Source: Ascaris suum (taxonomy: Eukaryota; Nematoda; Chromadorea; Rhabditida; Ascarididae). From it: a DNA stretch of 64,000 nt. The translations under genes were made by a program, and so were the position numbers. The notes under the pieces are model-generated. The model was not told where the DNA came from. It made no database searches and saw nothing but the letters and a program-made list of their open reading frames with translations. Positions 1 through 21,100 of the stretch are shown here, piece after piece; position 1 is the stretch's first letter, and each line of letters begins with the position of its first letter. The stretch lies in contig CM024183.1 of assembly GCA_013433145.1 (NCBI GenBank), positions 5,973,703 to 6,037,702 on the forward strand, written 5' to 3'.

Positions 1-251
1 TAGCGTTGATCGTTCGGAGCGATTTCTATACGAAACCTTTTGCGCTCCATAATTAGGACCGAGGTTAAGAGACCATTCTGCAGACTTCGCCTGATCTTTG
101 ACCTATTAAGAGATGGACATTAGCGGTTTTACCTTTCCGGCTAGGCAGACTACAAGGCCTTTTAGTTTGGGAAGCCTTTACAAGCATTTCAGAAAAAACA
201 TCGAGGCACCTTCACAGTAGCGCAGAAAAAAAATGAAATTTTGAAGTAAAC

Positions 252-353
252 CTCTGCTAGAAGTTCGACGACATCTTCCCTCGGTAGCAATCCATGATAA
301 AACGGAGATTCTTCAACCTCTTTCGGCAATAAATCAAATCCTTTCGTTCTCAT
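252..353 (-). CDS. SH2-tyrosine kinase paralogue, 5' coding exon only (gene leaves window)
   Basis: This single 34-codon exon, read 353 to 252, starts with ATG directly after a good acceptor (TTTTGCAG) and ends in phase 0 at a GT donor at 251-250. It encodes a linker (MRTKGFDLLPKEVEES) and the start of an SH2 domain (PFYHGLLPREDVVELLAE). It matches the first exon of the complete kinase at 11510-11611 in length, phase and nearly every residue. The rest of the SH2 and the kinase domain must lie left of base 1; bases 1-251 look like intron. The family is a small cytoplasmic Fer/Fps-like SH2-kinase that binds phosphotyrosine and phosphorylates tyrosines. The ATG next to the acceptor could be the true start after trans-splicing, or an internal Met if an upstream exon exists. 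Confidence 0.8.
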
Positions 354-3300
354 CTGCAAAAGAAACCACATTTCTGAATTTAAGTGCAATTGCTTGCAGA
401 CTTACTTATTGATTCCTAAGTTGCTCTACTATTCAAGAATAGAATATTCTTAACTATGCAATTATTGTGAATTACTCATGCAACTATTGCTAAACACTGC
501 TTCCTGGTTACTAAACGATAACATCCATTTACTTGGCAATTTGATGCTTACCTATACAGTTCTCTTTTCAACTATCAAGAACGCTCTGTTTATTAAATAA
601 CCAATTGTTGGGTTGCTTTCTTTTTCAATAAATTCAACGTTTTGATTGTGCCGCATAATGCGACATGCTTGATATGGAAATGCAAGTTTTTTTTCTGTTC
701 CATTCCAACTTATTCGATTTAATTTCAATCCATGCTCCAATTCGAATTCATCGGACCACCTATATCTACCAGTATGAGGTATTAGTCAAAACGGAACTTT
801 TCAAGCACATACCTGCTACGACGATGCTAAGAAGAATCAAAAGACCACAACCGATTAATAAGAAGCCGAAAACTATGAATAATCATAGAGCTGAAAACTG
901 CGAGCATTACAGCTAACAAATTTGCATTTCATTTGCAAAAGTCACTCTTATGTAATTCAATTTTAAGGGAAATTTATGATGCGATAATGATCAGCAGATT
1001 TTAAAAGAGACCGTTGAAGGTAATTGAAAATCTACCAGCCGCCTGTCAATAAGGAAATGAACAAACACTAATGCTTAAAGCATAAATTAACAATAAAGGA
1101 GAAAATTAGCTAACTGCTTCACTAGATGGAAATTAGGATGTTGTCCACATTGTATATTAAAATAACTCTATTTATTTATTTACTCGTTTATTTGTTCATT
1201 TATTTATTTGCTCAATTGTGTATTTATTTATTTATTGAATTTATCGCTCAGTTATTTATTTATGAGCTTATAGACGAGGCTCGTGCAACTATCGCAAAAA
1301 AAAAGAGTCAACAATGATTCATTGAGTAGATGTTGTTAATGTTGCTGATCATTGAAAATACCAAACGGATCTTGAACAAATAGGCGTTTGCATATAAGAA
1401 AAATCGAGCGGTTGTGACCGCATGCGAATACAATATATAATAGAAAATAATGCTGAAAAAAGTTTCACACAATTGCATTCTCAGATCTATATTAGAATAC
1501 AACCTTATAAAAAGACATATGCTAATTTTGCAATATTTGATGCAGAAATTAATATGAAAACTTAGATTTACATGTGGAAGAAACAAATACCTCAAACTGT
1601 GTTCTGCTACGACAAAATTGACGGCAATCGGCTATTCTGTGTGATACAACCGTAATGTGGTTTCCATGAATCAAAAGCTTTAGGTTATACTTCATCAAAT
1701 CGGAAGTTTACCTTAGATTTAAAAAATCAGTTCCCTGTTATATGAAAAGCATTGACCCTAAATTCCGGTATCTGGTTTAAAATGAGAAAAATGTTAGTGA
1801 ATATGACAAACTGCGATAATAATGTGCATATGTTTTGTGAAGTTCTTCACAACGCAATTACAACATGAGGAAATCAAAGGTACCACTTATCCATACGTAG
1901 ATCACTATGAAACACAGATTATATATTGATGAGCATATCTACCACTCGTGCTCCAAAATCTCCATTTGCATGTTTTAAGCAAGTTGTTTCGATGGAAGAA
2001 GATCCTCTTTCCTCAGCAGTGCTATATTGCAAAACACTTTACGCATCAGGCAAGTAATTGATAAGCTTTGCAAATATTTAAATTTAGGAAACATGATCTT
2101 CGATTCGATCGTTTGTTTTATAATATTTGAAACGAAATAAGATGTAACTCTTGTTTATTTGAAATAAAGCATGACGTATATCGAGAAGAACGTAGCGTTT
2201 GTGCGTTTATCAATTAGATTGCATAAACTTGAACGCGAACAGCAGTGTACAATCATGGATTAAACTGATAGTTGCGTTGGTCAATTATATGCAAGAGGAA
2301 TATGAAATCAAGGGGAACGTAAATCGCACATGAAATCAAGAATCCATGCAGTCTTTCGTTGAAGAAATAAAGAAGACAGATAAAAGCACCAATTGAAATG
2401 TTGGCGACAGAATCGATGAGAAGGTGCCGCTGTGATTAAATGCCTTGGAAACCAAAGTAATGGGGATAAATGGGCATCAAATATAGCCGAATATTTGCAG
2501 GTGATCCTCTTTCGTTCTCCATTCGCCTACATATCAGAACTTCGTTACGATGAATGACCATTAAAAAACCAGAAAATTTTGGAAAAAAGCATTTCAAAAA
2601 TTCGCAGAAATTTTTCGCTAAAAAATCGCTGTTAAAAGAGGTGCATGGATAAAGGTGAACGCAAAGGACATGTCGCCTGAACAGCAACCACAGAAACATT
2701 GAGTAGTTGTGGATTTGCTTAAATGGCCTCACAATAGTGGATTATAATGATTTTATCTATTTGTAAATTCAACTCTTTTCTATATGGCATATACGTTCTA
2801 ATAACATAAGCTTCAACGACCACCAGAAGTCATCCGTCTTGCGTGAGGACAGTGCACCCCTTTCAGTAATATTGCTTCTGCCAGTGCAAAAATCGTCAAC
2901 GATTCGTCCTGATAAATTAATTCATAATCGCTCAAGTTAATCGTTTTCAATGACCAAGAGTCAGGAAGAGAGCGATTATGAACTTTATTCATATCAAGGT
3001 AACTCAGAAAATATGCAAAACCTTTCCCTTCACTTTACTAGTATATTCTTATTTTTACTTCCATTCTCCAACTTCCTCTGCTGCATTATTTGCATATTTG
3101 ATTCTCAGTTTTTTCCACACATTTTTCATGTTTTTTTCTGAGCTATCTAATGGTCCCATGAAACGAAATACTATAAAATAAAACCTTCCACCGTATTAGT
3201 AAAACTCCGTAAACTGACCAATGTACCCTAAGCAACACAGCATAACTTCAGCAGAAACAGTTTGGAATCCAATAGAAGCAATATTTGAATGCCTTTCTTC

Positions 3301-3709
3301 TTTCAAATTTAGTGACTAAATTTGCCCATATTGAGAGGAAACACGGCATTATAAATAATAAATGAAATTGGAAGCATCAGAAACTAGAGCATGCACGATT
3401 TTCCCGTTTTCCACGACGATACTGTCGGATTCTCCTGAAAAAATGAGCAATTATAGGAATATGATACTAAGAAACCATCAAAAAACGCTATCCATTGCTG
3501 TCTTGCCTACGCGTTTTTCCACTCAATCTCAAATTCTTCCTTCTCCCTTACCCTTCCCCCTCCCCCTCCTATTCTAGCTTTTAGAAGGCAACGCCCATGA
3601 AAGACCTGGTTTGGCAAGGGTTTCATAGTGAGGTCATCAACTTATCAGTATAGGTAACGGGGAAGAAAAAAATCAGACACCCTGCTCACTTCATCGACCT
3701 TCATTTCCT
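354..3709. other. Intergenic region between tandem kinase paralogues
   Basis: No convincing gene is visible. Bases 1159-1275 are low-complexity ATTT-rich DNA. Bases 814-910 share a recognisable block with 12000-12060 upstream of the second kinase, ending on the minus strand with the same GGTATGTG donor-like motif; this may be a conserved 5' exon or outron. Several open frames of 60-98 codons occur here but lack ATGs, splice sites or motifs. Confidence 0.5.
1159..1275. repeat. ATTT-rich low-complexity tract
   Basis: The stretch is built from many imperfect TTTA/ATTT units interrupted by short spacers. It makes a hydrophobic-looking open frame on the plus strand that is an artefact of the repeat. 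Confidence 0.7.
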
Positions 3710-11611
<7,902 letters not shown>

Positions 11612-12838
11612 CTCCAACTATGATATAAAAACCTCTCATTCATTCATTTCTACTTCCGAATTATTGAATCATTATGTGGGGATTCTATGTTTCCTTTACC
11701 ACAAATTCTTCAGCATAATCTTTCTTTTCGTCTCACTGGAATTTTATTTTGTCTCTTTCGCCGATTTTATCAATTCGAAACTCCTCCTCTCCAAAACCTT
11801 TACTTTATAAATTCGACCTTTAAGTAACAGTTACAATTCTAGTTGCACTCGCTCTTCCATTTGCTTTATAGACATGGCTATTTGCCATAGATGTCCAATG
11901 GAATTCGTCAACAATTAGCTAATTAATGCTCCTATCAGTGTTTAAACCAGTTGGGTGCCCATGTTAGTTCCATGTAAATATATCGAAACAAATTCATTAC
12001 CACATACCACTTGATGATAACAACGATAATCACAATGAAGCAACCGTCCTCCAAAAGAACACAAACTATGAATAGTTATTGATAAGGAGCAACATACTTT
12101 ATCATATAGAAATTTACATTATAGTAAGTGTTAAAATTCGATTTTTACTAATGGTGCTCAATGACGTCATTTGAAGAAACAAAAGAGGGATGCAAATGAA
12201 AACTAATAATAAAAGACTATCGTTGAGATGAACCGGCGGATTTTTTCGTGTTGCACTTATGAATGCCGAAACACCGATTATTGAAAGTTGTTGATGACGA
12301 TTAAATTATACCTACCGAAAGATAACGTTGATCAATTTTTCGATCAGTTTGGCTAAATTTTAGTCGTGATGGCCGAATTCGCACATAACTCTCAACGAAG
12401 AGAACATATTTATAGATTTGGTGTTTCTTTTTGATAAATTCTGCAAAAAAAAAGTATATCAATGAAATTTGAGTTAAATAACGATACGAGATTAGTATTT
12501 CCCATTATAATTTTATCTTCACCTCTAAAAATACCTCTGCTTTAAACAGCCCAAACTTGAAATCTGTTAGCGCAAAACTTTGGTTTAATTGCAAAATTTC
12601 CGTTGTTTCTTCAAATGCATTGAATTCGCTCTATCAAAATAGCTGTAAACTATGCAAATCAGCGGATTTTTTATCGACTAATGATGACATTATTATTAGC
12701 GTAATATTGCACATTAACGCTATATTTAAATTTTCAAAATTTCTCCAAATTTGCATTTGAGAAATTGTATGCGGTTTGCGAATCACTCAATTTTGATGGT
12801 TCTCTTGGCGAGGTTTTTGAATTTACATGAAATTTTGG
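11612..12838. other. Intergenic region between the divergent kinase and Arg/Ser-rich genes
   Basis: This should hold the kinase 5' region and the upstream control of the plus-strand Arg/Ser-rich gene. The block near 12000-12060 resembles 814-910 upstream of the first kinase copy. No other coding exon can be supported. Confidence 0.5.
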
Positions 12839-12845
12839 TATAAAA
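12839..12845 (+). promoter_or_regulatory. TATA box of the Arg/Ser-rich gene
   Basis: TATAAAA lies 82 bases before the ATG at 12921. The distance fits a short 5' leader, possibly with a spliced-leader acceptor at TTTCCTAG (ending 12907). Confidence 0.5.
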
Positions 12846-12920
12846 GCAAGTTTTGTTTGGGATTGCTTCATTGTTAACCGCTTTATCGTCTTGTGGAAGT
12901 TTCCTAGTATTGACTCCGTA

Positions 12921-14334
12921 ATGGTGACCCGTTCGAGATCAGTTTCCGTGAAGAGGCATCGCACAACACATGGCCTCACAAGAAGTGCTTTAGCGAAGCA
13001 AAGGCCGCGCGACAGTCATGGACGGTTCTTGCCCACTAGGAGGTTAGTGTTTGAGTGACATACTGCCAATTAGGAGAGAGTGAAATCCGCATGAGTGGAC
13101 ATCGGTCAAGAGTTGATTGCGTTCTGCAGACAGCTAGCAGTGACAACCGGTTTATGTGTTTCAGCAAATGTCAGTAGCAATAAAGAATGCAAATATTGGC
13201 GGTGGCGACAACCTACTGCCGACGATAATGAGTCGTCGATATCTACGAGGACAATAGTGACAGTGAGGACAGCTTAAAGAAAATATTATTCGATAGTGTG
13301 GACGAGTTATCGTATCATTTCAGAAGGTACGCAACTCCGGCAGCCGTAGTACGACTCTCGCGAAGGAGGTCGAGCAGCTCTTCGAGCCGGTCATATGGTA
13401 TACGATCTAGGTCGACTTCGAACTCTCACTCAACGTCGCAATCGGTAGTCTTTGAATATATTCGAGCCAACTCATTTGACACGAAACTTTCGAGTTTGCT
13501 TCACTTTCATTAAGAGAGGAAAAATAAAATTTCCGCAGTAGGATGGGGGATGAACAATTGACCTGAAGCGACGTGTGCATGAAGTGATGGCAGTTTCTGG
13601 CTTCATGAACTTGGATTGTTTGTGATTGGTTTCATGCGGAATATTTCCAAGGTGAAGTATATATGAGGATATGCCCCATTTTCCCCATCCCGTTAATCAG
13701 CAATTCTAGCGAATTATCCAGTTCCTCGGAATTTATATGCCTACAAAATTGCTAACATCTTCAAGAAAATTAACATATGGCATTGAAGAGATTCGAAAAA
13801 ATATGTGTTTTGCCGCCTAACAATTGCAAGAATGAACAATGAAGCATAAGAAGAAAGTTTACCGATAAGTGGAAATATCGCGCATGAGAGTAATCATAAA
13901 AAGTCTCCAAAGTACCATATCGCTAACAGATCGTATCGTCAAGATACCGTATCGCGAGCATCACTGTATACTTCGTAATGAAAAGTCCTACTTGCTACCC
14001 AATATTTCTTAGAACACTCTGGGAATGCAAAAAAAAAGAAAGTAGAAAGGATCATTTGCTTTATTCATAATTAATCGTTGCACTATCCGTAATCAACCCA
14101 CAAGGAGCGTATAATACTTTTAAGCTTCAGCTGCGTCGTCACTCACTTCATGGGGTTGGTTCATCACGACATCATCTCCGTCATCGCCTCAGCCGTACGG
14201 TCTCATCACGTTCGAATTCACGTCGCTCGAGAAGCTCTCGTAGATCGCGTCAACGCGGCCCCAAGATAATTAACAGCAAAAGAATCGGCGGATCTGAAAG
14301 TCGTCGTTTATCGACGAGACGAGCCCACCGCTAA
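12921..14334 (+). CDS. Arg/Ser-rich, highly basic protein (three exons)
   Basis: Exon 1 is 12921-13042 (MVTRSRSVSVKRHRTT..., phase 2, donor GTTAGTG). Exon 2 starts at about 13264 (or 13258) and runs to 13444. Exon 3 is 14131-14334, after acceptor TAAGCTTCAG, ending RRAHR then TAA. The joined frame gives about 168 residues. Exon 2 opens acidic (EDSLKKILFDSVDELS) and then has an SRRRSSSSSSRS run and an RSRSTSNSHSTS tract; exon 3 is about one third Arg plus Ser (SRSNSRRSRSSRRSRQRG). Such composition suits a nucleic-acid-binding, RS-domain or sperm-chromatin-like protein, but there is no folded domain to decide between them. The acceptor of exon 2 is pyrimidine-poor and is the weakest point. A TATA box lies upstream and AATAAA at 14428 downstream. 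Confidence 0.6.
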
Positions 14335-14427
14335 ACACCTACTCGTGCAATTCTCCACTTACCTCGTCCATACATCATACAAATTACCACCATCAATTGA
14401 CTGTGTTCTCTAAACGATGAATGACGT

Positions 14428-14433
14428 AATAAA
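14428..14433 (+). terminator. Poly(A) signal of the Arg/Ser-rich gene
   Basis: AATAAA lies 94 bases after the TAA at 14332-14334, on the coding strand. Confidence 0.55.
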
Positions 14434-14611
14434 TGAGGGTTGTAAGTATTATTGTAAATAAATGAATGAAAATACGCAAATCAAAAGGATTGAGAAATTG
14501 AAATCAAAAGAGAAAACCACAATTCCACAAAATATATCATTGCCAAATACATCACAACACTGTTGAAATTGCGTGCAATTCATTGAAAAAAAAAAAGATC
14601 CACTTGAAGCC

Positions 14612-14779
14612 TTAGTTAAATGTGATCGCAGTTAGGAGCTGCGATGTGGTATATACGGGTGTTGTCTTCAGTGGGACGCTGTAACTTCCGATGCAGTTTA
14701 CTCTCAGTTGTACTGCAAAGGTGAGGAACATGCTTACTAGCATAATGAAGCCTACTTCATTGTACGAGGAAGCATCCAT
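14612..14779 (-). CDS. Possible small membrane or secreted protein, 55 aa
   Basis: An ATG at 14779 opens a 55-codon frame ending in TAA at 14612. It has a short polar start (MDASSYNEV), a hydrophobic segment (GFIMLVSMFLTFAV) that could be a membrane helix or signal anchor, then a Ser/Thr-rich tail (PLKTTPVYTTSQLL). The frame stays open upstream without a further ATG. It is convergent with the Arg/Ser-rich gene. It is unrecognised, and a chance frame of this length is quite possible in this AT-rich DNA. Confidence 0.22.
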   Translation of the reverse strand: MDASSYNEVGFIMLVSMFLTFAVQLRVNCIGSYSVPLKTTPVYTTSQLLTAITFN

Positions 14780-17700
14780 ATTGGACGTTGATATTGCGCC
14801 GTATGATATTTTTTCATGGGAAACACTTAAATGCAATGATTTCGACCATTTAGTGAATGCGTCAAAGTGATTTTGCAAATTATGCAATTCATAGCGTGAT
14901 TAAACAAACGGCGACAAAAGTTGAGGTCATCAGCAAATAGGTTTGCTACTACTTCTTTTGCAATTTCTACAAAAGAAAGTAAAAACGTTCAGTATAGATA
15001 CGTAACAACATCCTATTTGGCTAAGGATTAGCTGAATATCATATTGTCGGTTGTAATCTCTTGAATTGACATGACAGTCGAATAAAGTAATTCTCATAAT
15101 TTACCTTGAATATTTTCAACTTGAGTGTTACTATGCGATGTGCATAAAAATTAGTTCAATTTCGCATTAGTTTCAATTCCAATTTTTGGTTGAATTTCAA
15201 TTTTTTTGTGAGTCGATGCATATTTATTTAGTAATGCTCAGGTTTATTTTTTCAATAGTAGAGTAATGAAGTGAAAATAAAATAAGACAGATATATTCGT
15301 GAAATAAAGAGCGCATAATTGTGTGATGTATAAAACTAAAGAAAGAGGAAAACAAAAACACATGATGAATACTGAATGACCAATGAAAAAAAGAAACAAA
15401 ATATGTGTAGGTAACGTTGGAAAAAGTTTAATGGAATTGAAACGAAGAATCCGCTAAGAGTATCCGAGGGTACTTTTTGATGAAGAAAAAACGTAATTCG
15501 ATAAGCGAGAAAAAAAACAATTTTATATATTTGCTGGACCCATTTAATGATCTAACAAAATGCTAAAAACATAGCGGTTAAGATCGGAAAATTTGCTGCG
15601 TATTTATTCCGGGATATATTTATTCCGGTTATATTTACTCCGGTTATATTTATTCCGGTCAGTTTAATTTGTCGGTTACATTTCATTCCATTTTTAAAAT
15701 CAATATTCAGACGGTTTTTTTTCTCGCCCCTATATTCCTATTATTTGTTCCAACTGGTTCGATTATCTCATAGTATCTAATTTCTGGGAAAAATCCATAT
15801 TTTAGCAGTGTTCATATCAATTTACATAAAATTGCGCAAATTCTGGAATGAAAAAATTCCACTTTTAATTAATTTCTTTAAATTTCCAGCAAAAAAAAAA
15901 TGAAATCGTATAAATCAGCTTATTTTCAATAAAAATGAGAAATTTTCAAAGAAATCGTCATTGCGGCAATAGGGCGCAAATTTGAGATTAAATTATTCAA
16001 GTTATTAGATCTTTAAGTAAAAAGTTAATGACGACTAAGCGTCATAAATTTTAATTAAACGTTTCAATTTTTATTTTTATTTTTATTTTTATTTATTTAT
16101 TTTTGTATATTTTTTCATTTGGGAATTATAAAGTATGAAAATTTTCGTTTCTGAAAAGAAAAACTCTTTTTTTTTCTCAAAATAAGCGAACATAATTGAA
16201 ATTTTCAAAAAATAAGCGAATAGAATTCATCAGCGTAATTTGGAAAATTTTATTACGAATGTGAAAACAATTAGAAAATATTAATTAATCGATGATCGAT
16301 GTGCGTCGTTTTAGTTGATCTACCATTAGAAGAGAAAAAACCGATCATCGCAAATCATAGGAAAACGATACGGAAAAGAATTTGACAAGAAAATAGGCGA
16401 TTGCAGCTTTTAATATCAATGCGATAAAAATACGATTGAAAAATTTCACCTCTTAGATTGATGCATTATTCCCACTGGACAAATGAAAAAATCCAGAAAG
16501 AACTAGTAAGTATGGACGCGTCCCTATTTATTGTCGATTGAGGGTTTCAACCGTTGATTTGCTGGTTTGTTCTGATGATCGTCTTAAAAATATGAAGGTA
16601 TTTTTTGAAATGAAAAATGTGATAGGTAACGTGGTAGTTGTATTTTTCTATCTATAATGTTGGGGAAATCGGTAAATGCATATGAGGATATTCAATGCTT
16701 AAACCTGAGGCTGGAAAAGTACATTAAAACTAGACGGAATCTTGCCTGAATGAAATAGATTTTAAGTACCAATAAAATAAAAGAATAATGTGGTGTACTT
16801 GCAGGTTTTTTTTTCTCGAAGAGTCGGACTCTATTGTACCTATAGTCTTCTTGTGAATTTAAATTCAACAAGATACTGTACTATATCCGATATGATTACG
16901 AGTATAGTACGTAAAAAGTAATGCTCTTTAGTCAGATGATATCATTGTTTAAATCATAAACATATTATTTAGTGCAAACGATTACATGACTATTTTTTCC
17001 TATTGACCACTGTGTTTTAATTTGGGGTTTTTTTGCTTTTTTTTCACTAATTTTGATTTGTTCATTTGTATTGTATTTCATTTTATTTCATTTTATTGTG
17101 AAGGATGTTGGCAAATATGGAAGTAATTGAGGTGATTGATCGGCGAAATTTTAGCTGCATTGTGCATTTTTGATCCCACGACAATTGTTTAGCGTACCGT
17201 CGCGGTTGTATATGGTTAGTCCTGCGATCCGTCTGCCCCACCCCCCCCCCCCCCTCCAACCGTTATCGAATCTTCTAGCTTGTAGTATGTCTGCTTCAGG
17301 ATGCTCGTGCTTATGTTCCGACCTCCCAGGCTGTTACCGAAAACAACAACCTCAGACTGGATTGATTCATATCTTAACGTACTGCATCAATCATAACCAT
17401 TCTCTCATATCCGGCTAGCTTCGTTGATCAATTTCAAACGCAAATTTAAGCATATATAGATGTCAAAAATGTGCATATATTTTCAACCGTTGAGTATGCT
17501 GAGCAATGGTTTCTATAGTTTATTAATTGATTTGTTCGAATAAATGTGCAAACGCTTTTATTGTTACGTTAATGCATAGATGATCTAGAATTAAATAAAA
17601 TCACTCGTTGTAAAATGAATTCAAAATTTTTTTATTAACTCTGAATCCTCAAGGGTTTTTTTTTCGAATCTATAATGAACGTTATTTCCAGCACTATTTA

Positions 17701-18113
17701 AAACTCGAACTTCAGTGGTTTTCAAATCGAAAAAAAAACTAGAGAGTTTGATGAACAAAGAGAGAATTTATCGGATTGATTGGATCGGTTAAAATTTGAG
17801 TACTCATTGCCGTATTATTTATTGGCGATTCATGTGATAGGTTCGTGTGATTAAGGGATTTGCAAAGGCTTCAATCGTTTCAGTGATCGGCTAAGCTTCT
17901 TTATCTATTCTACCTATAGATATCCAACTGACCTGATCGGCCGATATGCGTATCGTGCAGATCCCCTTAAAATGATTTCCGTATTGCTGTAGATGCGGTA
18001 TTCGATATGATAGAAAATGTTTTGCTAATTATATTCATAGTGGTGCAAAGAGCGGCGATCATCGCTGAAACACATATTAATGAAAATTTATTAAAGGGAC
18101 CAAAATGTTTCAG
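14780..18113. other. AT-rich intergenic DNA upstream of FN3K
   Basis: No gene was found. It contains a 15-bp minisatellite (15601-15660), T/A-rich low-complexity DNA around 16060-16110, and homopolymer C near 17237-17252. The frame at 17170-17418 is built around that C run and is not credible. Confidence 0.5.
15601..15660. repeat. 15-bp minisatellite, about four copies
   Basis: Imperfect head-to-tail copies of TATTTATTCCGGTTA start at 15601, 15617, 15632 and 15647. The first has one extra base and the third a T-to-C change. Confidence 0.85.
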
Positions 18114-18157
18114 GTAATAACATATTGCTGAAATTGTGCTGTTTCAAACGTCAAACA

Positions 18158-21100
18158 ATGGAGGAGGTAATAAAGAACGAATTAGGTCTTGACTCATTAG
18201 AATCGTTCGGTGGTTCCGCTGGTGGTTGTATCAGTCGTGGAGGAGGCTATCACACCGATAAAGTTGGCGATGTCTTCATCAAATTTAACGATAAACAAGA
18301 TGTAATCTCTCACTTAACCGGATTTGATGTCATTACTTTTTATTTTTTTCCGGAACCGGCAACATTGATTCGATGCTCTCATTTGCAGAGGTTATGAATT
18401 TCAAAATTTCGCGAAGAATGTTTTATGTAGTTGACGGGATTGTGATTGAGCAATCGTATAATGGTACTCAGAAGGGTCGGTCGTGGGCATAAATAATAGA
18501 TTCAGTTATCGAATTGAATAAATTCCGATGATTTGCGATGTCTGTCTCCTTCCCTTCGAACACTATCGATGATCTAATGCACAACTGGAGTACCGCAAGT
18601 TATTGCTTACAATTCCTTATTGAGACGGCAACAATTTTGGCACTGTTTTTCACCTTTTTTGAGGTTTTCTTTTAAGAGGGATTGATTTTTGAAGGAAGTA
18701 TTGAATTGAGATTCATGTCCTATTCCCCACTCCCTCTTCTAGTTCCCTTTACGATCATTAAAAGCTCCTAATTAAACTTCAATAACTATCTGCTACTCTT
18801 GGTGTCCGATAATTGATATAATAAATTGAATTACTAAGAAAATATGAAAGCGAATGAATATGTTGCAGATGCATAAAAGTGTAAGCATTAAAAAGCTCTA
18901 TAAAGTTTAACATCAAATTGGTATAAAACTTATTGCGATATTAGCGAGAATCTGATTCAGTAGGGGACTTTCTTGGGGTGAAGCTTATTCATCTTTTTTT
19001 CAGAATCATTGAAGAAGTATCTCATTCGATAAATTTTCAGGCGAAGCGAATGTTCGATGGTGAATTTGCGAGTTTGGATGCGATGTATCGGACACACACA
19101 ATTCGAGTACCTAAACCAATCAAGGTTATTGCCAACATATTTTCATAAAAGTGTTTTGCATATAATTAGAAAGCTTGAAAGAATCCAAAAAAAAGCATCA
19201 CTCGGTCCATGAATAAAAGAAGTGCGAAAGTGACATCGTCTTTAGAAAACTTTTCTAGCTCATTAATATTTCAATGCTTGAAGAACAACGATTAATTGAC
19301 TTCATCAAATGGCAAATATTTCTCCTCACTGACAAATGCGATAATTTTCGTTGAAATTCTGCTATGAAATGGAAATATTTTTTCGTTTGCACCATTTTTT
19401 GGTTTTTTTTTCTGCTGTAGGTGAGCAACTCTGTCCAAAGAGTATAAAATTGGGGGATAATGTAAAAAGCTTTATGCAAAAATATGGATAGTCATGAGCA
19501 AGTAATGAAAATTTGGAGGCATCTGAGAGTGATGATATGCAGAAAAAGAAGCTTTATGCAAACATCCGCCTTCTTTTCAAGAAAAAAAAGGCGAGAGCAG
19601 AGACGAGAAGACTATTCAATGCTAAAATTGCATGCAGTTTTTAAAATTGTTAAAATCTGATAGAAAATTTTAAATTATTCGAAGGCTTTCTCACGTCTGC
19701 ACAATTAAAATCCATTTTGGCTGGACAAATCTAGTGAAATGATTGAAGTTTATTGTAATGAAGAATTATAGGCCGTCTCTGATGCATAAGGGTAAGAAAG
19801 ACAGTAGGCTATGATTGTTCATTCCCTCAACTTCAAGTCATTGATGTGTCTCTGTAGTTACTAGGTAACAAATGATATAAAATTTATTCATCGTTTTGTT
19901 ATGTTGCAATATAGATATAATACGGCCGTTTTCTTCGGTATAGTATGGCGTAGCGTAAGTTGTCATGAGGTTTCGTTATATAGTCTGTTACATTAGCCGT
20001 GAAGAGAGTTTTGAAGGGGTTTTTTTGGTGGGGGGGGGGGGGGGGAGGAGGGTCTTTGACGTTAATCAAATATACCATGAAATCTTTTTGAACTCGTCGT
20101 ATGTTATAGTAAGTATTAAGTTGGCTTATACAGACAGAGCTGTACTGTAATGCAACATCATACTTGGCTGCAAAAACATCATTCGAAACAGCTGCTCCTA
20201 TGAGCTTTTGCGAATTCTATGACCCATCCCCCTTCCACCCCCACCCCGCTCCCTCCCCCCCCCCCCATAAAATAACCGGAAATCTCAAACTGCACCCCCT
20301 CCCCCTTGTAATCTAACCTCACACTATGTTTTCTGAGATACAAAAAGCAGCAGTTTTACTGAATCTTGTCTCCATCGGTAAAACTTGCTTGTCGGCATGT
20401 TTTTCGCTGATACACAATGCAGTGGGTTGTCATTGTTCGGCCTGTCGAATGTTTCCATCTCGTTCTTGACGATATAATCACCTCTCTGTTTTGGAGATTG
20501 TTGATGATATTCCTACAGTTCGTCCCACCCGTCCCCTTATTGTATTTGCAACCCGATCTTGCCTTTGTTATTAACTAAAATTGGGTAGTCCTGTCGTCCT
20601 TCTTGACCTGTCAAGATGTGCAGTAGTCATTCGACCGTTTTGGATGTTGCCGTTTCGTTGTTTACTTCAGCTTTAATTGCCTTTAACTTCTGTGATGATC
20701 TCCTCTCATGTGTAGGCGGTATTCCACTTTTTGCAGAGTATTTCATCGGGGGGACGGAGCTGCTTAGTGACTGAATATATAAGCTTAAATGGACCATCGA
20801 AACCAGCACAGTTGGGCAAGGATCTAGCCAGGTAATCGACCTGTTGCTGCATTATACCACGGCGACATAATTAAAAGCAACACTCATATAGAACAGAAAA
20901 ACTCATGTCACTAGTGTTTCATGTAACGTTACTTCCCTGCTGATTTGCATAACATACCTCGTGGCACCTATATATTTAAATGATGTGATTATGATCCACC
21001 TGGATGCGGCTCGAAGTGAAATGCTTCAATTGTCTTCGCTGACCATTTACTTACGAGTTGTTCAGTTCCGAATTTCTAGGTGCTCACACTTGCAACCTCA

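Noticed and set aside
2436..2732. 98-codon minus-strand frame
   Set aside because: No recognisable domain, splice sites or conservation with the neighbouring kinase unit.
13095..13277. 60-codon plus-strand frame between Arg/Ser exons 1 and 2
   Set aside because: It lacks an ATG and could join exon 1 in phase only to stop at once; the frame that continues into the Arg/Ser exon is a different one, so this is taken as intron.
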